Shown in pieces: positions 43,814 to 52,594 of a stretch of DNA of 64,000 nucleotides. How positions within the stretch are numbered: the first letter of the stretch is position 1; each line of letters opens with the position of its first letter. Source of the stretch: an uncultured bacterium. Its GTDB lineage: Bacteria; Bacteroidota; Bacteroidia; Bacteroidales; Bacteroidaceae. Both the position numbers and the translations under genes were made by a program. Location of the stretch: assembly GCA_905214625.1 (NCBI GenBank), contig CAJMMQ010000007.1:37684-101683 (forward strand), written 5' to 3'. The notes under the pieces are model-generated. The model had not been told where the DNA came from and made no database searches. It worked only from the letters and a program-made list of their open reading frames with translations.

Positions 43814-43852
43814 AAAAGTGAAAATTCCACAGTGAATTTTCACTTTTATTGT
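43814..43852 (+). terminator. Terminator of fbaA
   Basis: A perfect 14-bp stem (43814-43827 with 43834-43847), loop CACAGT, T-rich tail. The remaining gap 43853-44111 shows no gene. Confidence 0.9.
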
Positions 43853-44111
43853 TTTCTGCGCTGTCGCCTGTCTCGTTTTCTGATGCTTATGCTTAATGCA
43901 ATAATGTTTTGATTGTCAGTTATATATGGCGTGATGAGTGATGAGTTTATAAGAAAAATCTTTTTATGTTCTTCATGCCTTGCATGATATTGTGTTGAGC
44001 GCTTTTATCATGCATTGCCTTATATGTATAGCTTCTTGTTGAATTTGTTTGTCTGTGAATGACAGACAGGTTCTGATATGCTGTGTGCAATTCCGCTTTT
44101 TGATGCAAATT

Positions 44112-44156
44112 ATAAATGCGGCATTACGTGCCTGTTATACGTAATGCCGCATTTAT
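44112..44156 (-). terminator. Terminator of the rodA operon
   Basis: A perfect 18-bp stem (44112-44129 with 44139-44156) and a 9-base loop. On the minus strand the arm is followed by AATTTG. It lies 70 bp after the rodA stop. Confidence 0.85.
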
Positions 44157-44226
44157 AGTTTCTGTTATATATTTATGCGTATATAGCCATTACTGTTTAT
44201 GGCAGCGGATATAGCGGTTTTAGGTA

Positions 44227-45696
44227 TTATGTTCTTATAAGGTTGCGCCCTGCGTCTATTCTCAGGAATATGAACAGCAGAATAGTGAAGCCCCATAATG
44301 ACGAGCCTCCGTAGCTGAAAAAGGGCAGGGGGATACCTATCACAGGCGTAAGGCCGAGCACCATGCCCACGTTGATGAACACGTGGAAGAGGAATATGCT
44401 CAGTACGCAGTAGCCGTAGACACGGCCGAACTTGAACGGTTGCCGTTCAGCCATCTTTATAAGGCGCAGTATTAGCGCAAGAAACAGTAGCAGAACGCCT
44501 GCCGAACCGAGAAAGCCTTCTTCTTCGCCTACGGTGCAGAATATGAAGTCGGTGTCCTGTTCGGGCACGAATTTCAGCTTTGTCTGTGTGCCGTTCAGGA
44601 ATCCTTTGCCTTTAAGTCCGCCCGAACCGATGGCAATCTCGCTCTGATGAACGTTGTAGCCCGCTCCGGCAAGGTCTTCGTCGAGGCCAAGCAGAACGTT
44701 GATTCTCACCCTTTGGTGTGGCTCCATGATATTGTTTAGCACATAGTCGGCCGAATAGAAAAAGGTTATTGAGCCGATGGTGAACAGCAATATGTAGAGA
44801 TAATGCTTTATGCGCCTGTTCATCCAGAGGTAGACAAGATAGCCCATAAGACCTGCGCTTACAGCCAGCTGCACCCATACGATGTCGAACGGGATTACGA
44901 ACACGGCAAAGAGAAGTGCCAAAATTGTTATTCCAATAGAGTAAGCCAGAATGGTAAGTGCCTGCTGCCTGTCCTTGCAGTAGACGTAAACCATGCCCGA
45001 GGTGAATATCTGTACGAGCAGCAATACGGCAAACTTGCCTATCGATGTGGGTGTGTCCAGCAGGAATGCTTCCTCATATCTGATGCCCACCACAAAGTAG
45101 ATGACCATCGCCACGCCGGTAAACAGCACGCTGCCGGTCATGCCTTCGCGATAGAACATAAGGAAAAACGAAAGATAGACGAGGGCTGAGCCTGTTTCTT
45201 TCTGTGCCACGATGAACAGCATCGGCAGCAATACAACGGCAAATGCTGCGGCCATGTCTTTCCATCTGTGCATGTTGAAGCCGTAAGTGCTCATAAGTTT
45301 TGCCACGGCCAGGGCTGTGGCAAACTTGGCAAACTCGGCCGGCTGCAGTCGCAGAGGTCCGAGAACGAGCCATGAGCGCGAGCCTTTTATCTCGTGCGGG
45401 TTAAATATAGTGGCGAACAGCAGCAGCAGGAGTATGGCATAAATGATGTAGGCAAAGGTGTCGTAGAAGCGGTCGTCGAGCATGAGCAGCACGAAGCCGA
45501 GGCAGATAGAAGTGCCTATCCACACTATCTGCATGCCCGAGCGTGTGCTCAAACTGAAGATGTCGGTGTCGCCGTAAGTGTAGCTCGCACCGCACACGCT
45601 CAGCCAGCCGAATGCTAGCAGAGCCAAATAAATGCCTATGGTCCACCAGTCGAGTGAACGAAGCACGCTTGGTTGTTTATCTGTTCGCTGCCCCAT
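44227..45696 (-). CDS. rodA: Rod-shape SEDS glycosyltransferase RodA
   Basis: SEDS-family peptidoglycan polymerase of the elongasome, paired with PBP2. It has 489 residues with about ten membrane segments and the SEDS C-terminal signature (GIPLPFFSYGGSSLWG). The large periplasmic loop region includes EQDTDFIFCTVGEEEGFLG. It is longer than E. coli RodA (370), partly through extra membrane segments in the middle (about 220-310). The gene overlaps mrdA by 20 bases. Confidence 0.95.
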   Translation of the reverse strand: MGQRTDKQPSVLRSLDWWTIGIYLALLAFGWLSVCGASYTYGDTDIFSLSTRSGMQIVWIGTSICLGFVLLMLDDRFYDTFAYIIYAILLLLLFATIFNPHEIKGSRSWLVLGPLRLQPAEFAKFATALAVAKLMSTYGFNMHRWKDMAAAFAVVLLPMLFIVAQKETGSALVYLSFFLMFYREGMTGSVLFTGVAMVIYFVVGIRYEEAFLLDTPTSIGKFAVLLLVQIFTSGMVYVYCKDRQQALTILAYSIGITILALLFAVFVIPFDIVWVQLAVSAGLMGYLVYLWMNRRIKHYLYILLFTIGSITFFYSADYVLNNIMEPHQRVRINVLLGLDEDLAGAGYNVHQSEIAIGSGGLKGKGFLNGTQTKLKFVPEQDTDFIFCTVGEEEGFLGSAGVLLLFLALILRLIKMAERQPFKFGRVYGYCVLSIFLFHVFINVGMVLGLTPVIGIPLPFFSYGGSSLWGFTILLFIFLRIDAGRNLIRT

Positions 45697-47530
45697 AACT
45701 TATACGTCTGTGCTGGAAGTCGGTCGCCTTTTTCTCTGATTCGGGCGAGAGCTTGCCTTTTATATACTGTTCCATCATCAGCGCGCCGATAGGTACACCG
45801 TAGTCGGCGCCGAATCCGCCGTTCTCAACATATACGGCGATGGCTATCTTTGGATTGTTCATCGGCGCAAAGCCCATGAAGATAGAGTGGTCTTGTCCGT
45901 GGTTCTGTGCCGTACCCGTCTTTCCGCATACCTCATAGTCGGCTCTGTCGGCTGCGCGGCAAGTTCCTCCGGTTACAGCACGCCTCATACCGGCCACAAT
46001 ATAGTCATAGGCACGGCGGCTTGCTTTGGTATAATGTTTCTCCTTGAACTTTTCGTCGAGCGGTTCACCCTTAACTTTTTTCACTACGTGCGGAGTGTAG
46101 AAATAACCGCGGTTGGCTATTGTGGCTCCGAGGTTAGCTATTTGCAGTGGCGTAAGAAGCACTTCACCCTGGCCTATGGCTATGCTGATAACTGTCAGGG
46201 CGTTCCATGAACCGTTATATCTTTTGTCGTAATATTGTGCGTTAGGAATCAGTCCTCGTTTCTCTCCGGCGAGGTCTACGCCAAGTTTATAGCCGAATCC
46301 CATACTCACCATATAGTCGCGCCATGTGTTCATGCCCTCTTGTACGTTCTTGTATTTCTTTCTGTTTCCAAGCATATAGTACAGTCCCCAGCAGAAGTAG
46401 CCGTTGCAGGAAGTGCCTATTGCCGGAATGAGATTTATAGGCGAGGAGTGGCCGTGGCATCCTACGTGGAGTCCGCGGCAGTAGAATCCGTGGTGACAGG
46501 GGAAAGACGTGCCTGGGCTTACGATGCCTTCTGTGAGGAAAGTGAGGCCTTGGGTGGTCTTGAATGTGGAGCCCGGGGGATACATACCCATAATAGAGCG
46601 GTTAAGAAGCGGTTTCCAGGGGTTGCGCGAAAGTATGGCGTGCATCTTTCCGCGCTTGCGGCCTGTTACCGTCCGCGGGTCGTATGTAGGCGACGATACC
46701 ATGCACAGCACTTCGCCCGTTGACGGCTCGATGGCCACAATGCTGCCTATTTTTCCTTCAAGCAGCCTTTCGCCAAGTGCCTGAAGCTTTATGTCGAGGC
46801 TCAGTGTCAGGTCTTTTCCGGGCACGGGACGTCGGTCGAGCTTACCGTTCATGTAGCTGCCCTGTATGCGTCCGTGTGCATCGCGCAGCATAATCTGCAC
46901 GCCTTTCTCTCCGCGTAGCTGTTTCTCGTACGATTTTTCCACACCCATCTTGCCGATGTAGTCGCCAAGCTGATAGTAAGAGTCGTCCTCTATGTCAGAT
47001 TCCGACACCTCGGCCACGTCGCCCAGAACATGTGCCGCGTATGGCATAGTGTATTGTCTGATGCTTCGGCGCTGTACGTAAAATCCCGGAAAGCGGTAAA
47101 TCTTTTCCTGAAAAACGCTGAACTCTTTTTCCGAGAGCTGGCTCATGAAGAGCTGTTGGGTGAATCTTGAATAACCCGGATTTTTGTTGCGGTCTTTTAT
47201 CTCCTCCATTCTCTTGATGAAAAACTCTTTTGTTATGCCAAGAGAATTGCAGAATTCAGTAGTGTCGAGCCTTCCTTTCTCCTCGTTCATAACCACCATT
47301 ATGTCGTATGCGTTCTGGTTATAGACAAGCAGTTTGCCGTTTCTGTCGGATATGACGCCACGTGCCGGAAATTCAACTTTTTTCAGGAAGGCGTTACTGT
47401 CGGCGTTTTTCTTGTAGTCGTCGCTCATTATCTGCAGGGTAAAAAGGCGTATGATGTAGACCGTGACTATGAAAATAGCCACTCCGGCGATGACGTAGCG
47501 TCTGTATTCAAGTCCGTATTCCTTGTCCAT
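45677..47530 (-). CDS. mrdA: Penicillin-binding protein 2 (transpeptidase)
   Basis: Elongation-specific class B PBP cross-linking peptidoglycan with RodA. It has 617 residues: an N-terminal anchor (YVIAGVAIFIVTVYII), a pedestal domain with the RGVISDRNG motif, and a transpeptidase domain. The active site is SxxK in PPGSTFK, SxN in TSCNGYF and KTG in VCGKTGTAQNHG. The 3' end overlaps rodA. Confidence 0.96.
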   Translation of the reverse strand: MDKEYGLEYRRYVIAGVAIFIVTVYIIRLFTLQIMSDDYKKNADSNAFLKKVEFPARGVISDRNGKLLVYNQNAYDIMVVMNEEKGRLDTTEFCNSLGITKEFFIKRMEEIKDRNKNPGYSRFTQQLFMSQLSEKEFSVFQEKIYRFPGFYVQRRSIRQYTMPYAAHVLGDVAEVSESDIEDDSYYQLGDYIGKMGVEKSYEKQLRGEKGVQIMLRDAHGRIQGSYMNGKLDRRPVPGKDLTLSLDIKLQALGERLLEGKIGSIVAIEPSTGEVLCMVSSPTYDPRTVTGRKRGKMHAILSRNPWKPLLNRSIMGMYPPGSTFKTTQGLTFLTEGIVSPGTSFPCHHGFYCRGLHVGCHGHSSPINLIPAIGTSCNGYFCWGLYYMLGNRKKYKNVQEGMNTWRDYMVSMGFGYKLGVDLAGEKRGLIPNAQYYDKRYNGSWNALTVISIAIGQGEVLLTPLQIANLGATIANRGYFYTPHVVKKVKGEPLDEKFKEKHYTKASRRAYDYIVAGMRRAVTGGTCRAADRADYEVCGKTGTAQNHGQDHSIFMGFAPMNNPKIAIAVYVENGGFGADYGVPIGALMMEQYIKGKLSPESEKKATDFQHRRISYGAANR

Positions 47531-47557
47531 AATCCGGCCTTTCCTGCTTTAGATGAA

Positions 47558-48058
47558 TTATCTTTTTCTTACGTTCTCTATTACAATAATAAGGATAACC
47601 GTGAGCACGGTGCTTCCGCCAATGTTTTTGAGCCATTGCAGCCAGTTGAAGAAGTTGAACGACTCGATGGAGAAAAATACGATGTTGTAAATGAGAACGC
47701 AGATAATTGTATAGTAGATAAATTTTGCCATGCCCAGCGATTTTATCGTAGGCTTGAGGTCTTCAGGCGAGTCGCGCTGTATGAACAGGTTCAGGATGTA
47801 AGGCTGCAACAGGCCCAGCAGCGTGGTTGAAGTGGCGGCTACGCCCGGGGTGTTAGAGAATATGTCGATGCAGAGTCCGGTGAAGAAACTCCAGAGCAGG
47901 GTGCCCCATCTGGGATAGTCGTGCCTGAAGAGCAGTATGAAATAGATATACAGCAGAGGTGTTGCGCAACCAAACAGATTGATATGGTTGAGCACCAGAG
48001 CCTGAGCAAGGCACAGGACGATGAATGTAAGAAACTGTTTTAATATTTCTATGCTCAT
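47558..48058 (-). CDS. mreD: Rod-shape determining protein MreD
   Basis: Inner-membrane subunit of the elongasome. It has 166 residues with about five hydrophobic segments, for example FIVLCLAQALVLNHINLFG and LLWSFFTGLCIDIFSNTPG, the latter typical of MreD. It lies between mreC and mrdA in the conserved order. Confidence 0.92.
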   Translation of the reverse strand: MSIEILKQFLTFIVLCLAQALVLNHINLFGCATPLLYIYFILLFRHDYPRWGTLLWSFFTGLCIDIFSNTPGVAATSTTLLGLLQPYILNLFIQRDSPEDLKPTIKSLGMAKFIYYTIICVLIYNIVFFSIESFNFFNWLQWLKNIGGSTVLTVILIIVIENVRKR

Positions 48059-48074
48059 TCTTTTATTGTTATCC

Positions 48075-48938
48075 TTAGTTCTGCTTTATTTTCAGTGAGT
48101 CTTCGGCGGCGCGCAGTATGTTTATACGCTCTTCCATCTTGGTGTTGTCGATTATGCATACGTCTCTGATGTTGCCGAAGTCGGTGGTCAGGCGCACCTG
48201 TATTCTGTACGACAGTCCGTCGTGCGAGTTATAGACGTGCAGAATCTGTCCTACGATAATGCCCGGAGGGAATATCGAAGAGTAGCCGCTGGTTTCAACG
48301 ATGTCGCCAAGGCGGAAATGTGCATGGCGCGGAATGTCGTCGACATAGGCCAGCTCGGCAGCTCCGCCTGTCCAGTGCAGATATCCGTAATAGCCTCGCT
48401 TCCTTATTGTTACGCTGATGTTCGACTTAGAGTTGAGCACCGGTATCACAATAGAATAATGCTCCGACACCATATATACGACGCCCACCACACCGTTGCC
48501 GCAGGCCACGCCCATATCCTTGCGCACGCCGTCGGCTGCTCCCTTGTCGAGGGTAATAAAGTTGTCTTTCCTGTCAATAGAGTTTGTTATTACTTTGGCA
48601 GGTATGAGCTTGTAGTCGTTCAGTATCTGCATCTGCGTGCGCTGCAGCCGTGTAGAGTCGTCCGTGTTGCTCTTTATCTGCTCAGAAAGTTTTTTTACTG
48701 TCTGTTCAAGATAAAGGTTGCGCGAAGTGAGTTGCTGGTTTATCTTTGTCAGGTTGAAGAAGTTTTTCACGGCGGCGTCCCATTCGTAGACCTTTCCTGC
48801 CACGGCATTGGCCGACGAGAAGAATACGCTGCCCTGATAGCTGTTGAACCTGAACAGCAGTGTCAGGCAGACAACTTCAAGGATGACAAAGAGAAACCAG
48901 TGGTTATATTTTGCCAGAAATTCCAGTAGGTTGCGCAT
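48075..48938 (-). CDS. mreC: Rod-shape determining protein MreC
   Basis: Periplasmic scaffold of the elongasome that binds PBP2. It has 287 residues with one N-terminal membrane anchor (WFLFVILEVVCLTLLFRF) and a coiled coil (about 65-95, LTSRNLYLEQTVKKLSEQIK). Two beta-barrel domains follow (DKGAADGVRKDMGVACGNGV, GDIVETSGYSSIFPPGIIVG). It is 3 bp after mreB. Confidence 0.95.
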   Translation of the reverse strand: MRNLLEFLAKYNHWFLFVILEVVCLTLLFRFNSYQGSVFFSSANAVAGKVYEWDAAVKNFFNLTKINQQLTSRNLYLEQTVKKLSEQIKSNTDDSTRLQRTQMQILNDYKLIPAKVITNSIDRKDNFITLDKGAADGVRKDMGVACGNGVVGVVYMVSEHYSIVIPVLNSKSNISVTIRKRGYYGYLHWTGGAAELAYVDDIPRHAHFRLGDIVETSGYSSIFPPGIIVGQILHVYNSHDGLSYRIQVRLTTDFGNIRDVCIIDNTKMEERINILRAAEDSLKIKQN

Positions 48939-48941
48939 GGC

Positions 48942-49964
48942 TTATCTCATCAAGAACGAGAAGCGGTCAACGTTCTTCAATGCGATACCCGCTCCTTTTG
49001 CCACGCTGTGCAAAGGATCGTCGGCCACGTGGAACTGGATGTTGATTTTGTCGGTGAGACGTTTGTCAAGACCTCGCAGCAACGCACCGCCTCCGGTGAG
49101 GTAGATGCCGTTCTTCACGATGTCGGCATAAAGCTCTGGTGGGGTCTTCTCGAGAGCCGAGAGCACGGCGTTCTCAATCTTGGCTATGGTGCGGTCGAGG
49201 CAGTGGGCTATCTCCTGATAGCATACCGGCACTTCCATCGGCAGGGCCGTAATCTTGTTGGGGCCATGTACAACATAGTCTTCGGGAGCTTCTTCTCCAA
49301 GGTCTGTCAGTGCCGAGCCTACGTGTATCTTTATGCGTTCAGCCATACGCTCGCTCACCTTTACGTTGTGCTGGCGGCTCATATACTCCTGTATTTCGGC
49401 TGTGAGGTCGTCGCCGGCAGTGCGGATAGAGTTGTTCGACACGATGCCTCCGAGAGAAATAACGGCAATCTCGGTGCTTCCGCCGCCTATGTCGACAATC
49501 ATGTTGCCTTCGGGAGCTTCAACGTCGATGCCGATACCTATGGCTGCTGCCATCGGCTCGAATATAAGATAAACGTCGCGTCCGTCAGCATGCTCTGCTG
49601 AGTCGCGCACGGCGCGCAGCTCAACCTCGGTAGAGCCGGAGGGCACGCCTATCACCATGCGCAGTGAGGGTGAGAAGAAGCGTCTGCCCGTGTGAACCAT
49701 CTTTATTAGTCCGCGCATCATCTGCTCGCAGGCCGTGAAGTCTGCTATAACGCCGTCGCGCAGCGGGCGTATGGTGCGGATGTTGTCGTGAGTTTTCTCA
49801 TACATCATCTTGGCCTTTTCGCCAACGGCAATCATTTTGTCTGTGCGGCGGTCGAGCGCTACGACAGACGGCTCGTCAACAACAATCTTGTCATCACTGA
49901 TAATGATGGTGTTGGCCGTGCCGAGATCCATTGCGATCTCCTGGATAAAAGAAAAAAATCCCAT
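48942..49964 (-). CDS. mreB: Rod-shape actin MreB
   Basis: Actin-like ATPase filament that guides lateral wall synthesis. It has 340 residues with the amphipathic N-terminal MGFFSFIQEI. The phosphate-1 motif is MDLGTANT, phosphate-2 is VDIGGGSTEIAV and the adenosine motif is GIYLTGGGALLRGL. It is the first gene of the mre-mrdA-rodA run, 105 bp downstream of purH. Confidence 0.97.
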   Translation of the reverse strand: MGFFSFIQEIAMDLGTANTIIISDDKIVVDEPSVVALDRRTDKMIAVGEKAKMMYEKTHDNIRTIRPLRDGVIADFTACEQMMRGLIKMVHTGRRFFSPSLRMVIGVPSGSTEVELRAVRDSAEHADGRDVYLIFEPMAAAIGIGIDVEAPEGNMIVDIGGGSTEIAVISLGGIVSNNSIRTAGDDLTAEIQEYMSRQHNVKVSERMAERIKIHVGSALTDLGEEAPEDYVVHGPNKITALPMEVPVCYQEIAHCLDRTIAKIENAVLSALEKTPPELYADIVKNGIYLTGGGALLRGLDKRLTDKINIQFHVADDPLHSVAKGAGIALKNVDRFSFLMR

Positions 49965-50017
49965 TACTTGATAAAGTTTATAGCTATAAATATAATTTTG
50001 TTGTCTCTTAAAGTCTT

Positions 50018-50045
50018 ACGTCTTTCGCCATGAGGCGAAAGACGT
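50018..50045 (-). terminator. Hairpin between purH and mreB
   Basis: A perfect 12-bp stem (50018-50029 with 50034-50045) and a 4-base loop. On the minus strand AAGACTTTAAGAG follows, so the T-tract is weak. It probably acts as a partial terminator or mRNA end between purH and the mre operon. Confidence 0.65.
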
Positions 50046-50069
50046 TGAGTGTGTTATTGTCGTCTGCGC

Positions 50070-50663
50070 TTATTTTTCAAACCATTCGTGTATGGCGGTG
50101 TCGTAGTGGCTGCTTACGCCGAAGGCGCGTGTTGCCAGCATGCGGCGGTCTTCGATGTCGGTCTGTGCGCCCTTTTTGTTAAGTATGTCGAGCAGGACAC
50201 CATATTCAGCCTTGCTGGGTACTATTACAACATCTTTAAAGTTCTTTGCTCCGGCGCGTATCAGTGATATTCCGCCGATGTCTATCTTTTCTATTATGTC
50301 GGCCTCGGAAGCTCCGCTTGCCACGGTCTGCTCGAAAGGATAGAGGTCTACGATAACAAGGTCGATTTCAGGAATTTCGTATTGTTTCATCTGCTCCTGG
50401 TCGCCTTCGTTGTCGCGGCGTCCCAGTATGCCTCCGAAAATTTTCGGGTGGAGCGTCTTTACGCGCCCGCCAAGTATTGAAGGATAAGTAGTTACGCTCT
50501 CAACGGCTTGGCATTCATAGCCAAGAGATTCGATAAACTTTTGTGTGCCGCCTGTAGACAGAAACTTTACACCTTCTTCGTTCAGCTTTGCCAGCAGCTC
50601 GTCCAGTCCGTCTTTATGAAATACGGACACAAGCGCGGTCTTGATTTTTTTTGTTTCAGCCAT
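50070..50663 (-). CDS. purH: IMP cyclohydrolase, PurH N-terminal half only
   Basis: Closes the IMP ring in the last step of purine synthesis. It has 197 residues covering just the MGS-like IMP cyclohydrolase domain. The motifs are ALVSVFHKDGLDELL, FLSTGGTQKFIES, GGRVKTLHPKIFGGIL and IEKIDIGGISLIRAGAKN. A stop follows SSHYDTAIHEWFEK, exactly where the AICAR transformylase domain of the usual 500-residue bifunctional protein would begin. A hairpin follows, with no further frame. In Bacteroides the full-length purH precedes mreB, so the second domain has been lost or moved elsewhere in this genome. Confidence 0.9.
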   Translation of the reverse strand: MAETKKIKTALVSVFHKDGLDELLAKLNEEGVKFLSTGGTQKFIESLGYECQAVESVTTYPSILGGRVKTLHPKIFGGILGRRDNEGDQEQMKQYEIPEIDLVIVDLYPFEQTVASGASEADIIEKIDIGGISLIRAGAKNFKDVVIVPSKAEYGVLLDILNKKGAQTDIEDRRMLATRAFGVSSHYDTAIHEWFEK

Positions 50664-50692
50664 GTCTTTAAAAATTATCTGTTTTTAGAGTG

Positions 50693-50723
50693 CAAAGTTA
50701 CTAAAAAACGTTGATTGTACAAT
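50693..50723 (-). promoter_or_regulatory. Promoter of purH
   Basis: Minus-strand -7 TAACTTTG (50693-50700) with -33 ATTG (50720-50723) at 19 bp, about 30 bases before the ATG. Confidence 0.7.
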
Positions 50724-51655
50724 ATATTTCATTCAAAAAATATAAATGTTTTGATTTAAAGCAAAACCGGGCGTTGCATTTTCAATTTTTGTGCTTTCGT
50801 TTCTGTGTGATTCGGGGCCGTGAGGCAACCATTGGCATGGATGGCTGAGCAGGGGCGGGAAGGTGAAAAGAGGGCAGGGCGGGAGAGGCAGGTGCCTGAA
50901 AAAAGCCCGAAAGACAGTGTGCATGTAGTATTTGGCTGTACGGCGGATTGCGGTCTTGGCGGTAAATGCCGTATGCGTCTTATGTTTTTAGCTCTGAAAA
51001 AAGATTTTTGCAAGAGGCGTTTGCTGCTGTGTTGTGTAAGTTTAAATGGCTGATATGTGTACAATGTGTCACCGCGGTTTTGTACTGATTTTCGGCAGAA
51101 ATAGAAAACGATAAGCCGGTGTGGGTCTTTAAATGGCAAAGAATATTTATAAAAGGTGATGAAAGGTGTCCTTTTGTGAGGTTAAAGGATAGCTTTTAAG
51201 GGCTAAAAGAATAGCTTTCGCAAGGCGAATTGGCAGCGTTTAAGGCTGAAAATCGCTGTGTTTTATGTCTTTTTTATGGATGTTTTATTGCGCATTTCTG
51301 TGAGAATGTGTGTATTGCGTTGATACATAGACGTTTATGCTTGCACTTGGTTTTTGGTAGTTTTTTGCGCGAAGATATTTATGTGTCAGAATACGCGAGT
51401 CTGAGGGCGTCATTGGAAATCGAAAAGAAAGCTGTTTGCGCTTTATGCTTACAATGTGTCGCAGTGCTTTTCCTCGCGTCTTGTCATGCCGGAATGCCTG
51501 TCGGTTTTGTCTTGCCTTGGTCTGTCGCGCCTTTCGCAGGCGTAAAGGTGTCCGGCCGGTATGGCGCATGAGGCGTATGAAGTGTCGATAAATGATTTTT
51601 GCTGAAATACGTGCCGTGGATGTGCCGGCGTATTTTTGGCGTGAGGATGATAATA
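50724..51655. other. Long gap without supported genes
   Basis: Several open frames occur on both strands, but none has a promoter, start context or protein-like composition. An imperfect direct repeat with GATAGCTTTTAAGGG and AATAGCTTTCGCAAGG occurs near 51188-51225, similar in style to the gap at 39.8 kb. No PurH second-domain remnant was seen. Confidence 0.5.
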
Positions 51656-51657
51656 AC

Positions 51658-51686
51658 AAAAAGAGCCGCAACATTAGTTGCAGCTC
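51658..51686 (-). terminator. Terminator of the tRNA gene
   Basis: A 10-bp stem with one G-U (51663-51672 with 51677-51686) and an ATTA loop. On the minus strand it runs into T5. Confidence 0.9.
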
Positions 51687-51691
51687 TCTTG

Positions 51692-51765
51692 TAGCGGGGG
51701 TGGGACCCGAACCCACGACCTCCGGATTATGAATCCGACGCTCTAACCAGCTGAGCTATCCCGCC
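51692..51765 (-). tRNA. tRNA with CAT anticodon (Met elongator, possibly Ile2)
   Basis: A full cloverleaf on the minus strand. The acceptor is GGCGGGA, with a G1-U72 and an A7-C66 weak pair. The D-arm is GCTC...GAGC, the anticodon loop TTCATAA, and the T-arm GTGGG-TTCGGGT-CCCAC. CCA is not encoded. The anticodon CAT reads Met, unless lysidine-modified to read Ile ATA; the sequence alone does not settle it. It is not the initiator, which would have GGG/CCC in the anticodon stem. Confidence 0.95.
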
Positions 51766-51785
51766 ATCGTTTTTCTTTGCGGTTG

Positions 51786-51816
51786 CAAAGGTAATACAAT
51801 TTCTTTAAACACCAAA
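51786..51816 (-). promoter_or_regulatory. Promoter of the tRNA gene
   Basis: Minus-strand TTTG (51813-51816) and TACCTTTG (51786-51793), 19 bp apart, a full consensus match 21 bases before the tRNA. Confidence 0.8.
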
Positions 51817-51856
51817 AAATATTTCAACTTTTTATTAAAATCTTATGCGAAAGACT

Positions 51857-51864
51857 TAAATTTG
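51857..51864 (+). promoter_or_regulatory. -7 element of the START-like gene
   Basis: TAAATTTG lies 31 bases before the ATG at 51896, divergent from the tRNA promoter. The -33 region is only TTTA. Confidence 0.55.
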
Positions 51865-51895
51865 TGGCAAATAACTGATAAAAAGCCTTTAAACC

Positions 51896-52294
51896 ATGGA
51901 GAAAAACAAAGTTAGCATTGAGCATGAGCTGCGCTCTAAGTCGGCCGGAATAATATGGTCGCTGCTCAGTACGCCGGAAGGACTTGCCAAATGGCTTTCG
52001 GACGAAGTGAAGCTTAATGGCGACCTGATTACGTTTACTTGGGGTAATGTGTGGAGCGGCCACGAAACAAGAACTTCGGCCGTTATCGACAAAAAGAAGT
52101 TCGACTATATCCGGTTCAGGTGGTGCGGGGATGAATATAAGGACACATACTGGGAACTGAAAATGAACAGAAGCGACATAACCGGCGATTTCGTCCTCAT
52201 GATAACAGATTTTGCCACCGACGGCGAGAAGGATGCTGTGGTGGATATATGGAATGCCAGCTTTGACGCCCTTCGCCGTGCCACCGGTCTGTAA
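51896..52294 (+). CDS. START-like (AHSA1/SRPBCC-type) domain protein
   Basis: A 132-residue cytoplasmic protein with the helix-grip pattern of small START-like proteins. The segments are HELRSKSAGIIWSLLSTPEG, LAKWLSDEVKLNGDLITFTW, a strand region with IRFRWCGDEYKDTYWELKM, and a C-terminal helix VVDIWNASFDALRRATGL. It probably binds a hydrophobic ligand. The specific role is unknown. It stands alone, 300 bp before the Lpt gene. Confidence 0.85.
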   Translation: MEKNKVSIEHELRSKSAGIIWSLLSTPEGLAKWLSDEVKLNGDLITFTWGNVWSGHETRTSAVIDKKKFDYIRFRWCGDEYKDTYWELKMNRSDITGDFVLMITDFATDGEKDAVVDIWNASFDALRRATGL

Positions 52295-52517
52295 TCCTGT
52301 GGCTGAGTGGCCGGTCTGTGTTTCATGGCCGGCCGTTCTTCCGGGTAGTCAGGTTGTCCGCATGCCTGTTTCCATCCCTGTTTGGGCGGCCGCTTGTGGC
52401 GGTGCCGGCCGTGGCCTGCGCCTTCTCAATGCTTCGTTATGCTGTGCGCATGCTGCACCGTGCGGAAGACTTGCTGCGTCAGTATATACATCTTTTTATT
52501 AATAAAAAACGCAAAAC

Positions 52518-52550
52518 GTTGTGGTTTGTGATATTTTTGTGCTAATTTTG
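52518..52550 (+). promoter_or_regulatory. Promoter candidates for the LptF/LptG gene
   Basis: TAATTTTG (52543-52550) with GTTG (52518-52521) at 21 bp. A second -7-like TATTTTTG lies at 52532-52539. Either could serve. The rest of the 52295-52594 gap holds no gene. Confidence 0.5.
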
Positions 52551-52594
52551 CAAGCTGGTAAATCTGCTGTATTAACGTCAGAATTAGCATAAAA

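Noticed and set aside
51230..51571. A 113-residue plus-strand frame before the tRNA gene
   Set aside because: There is no promoter or start context, and the sequence is rich in Cys and without domain-like pattern.
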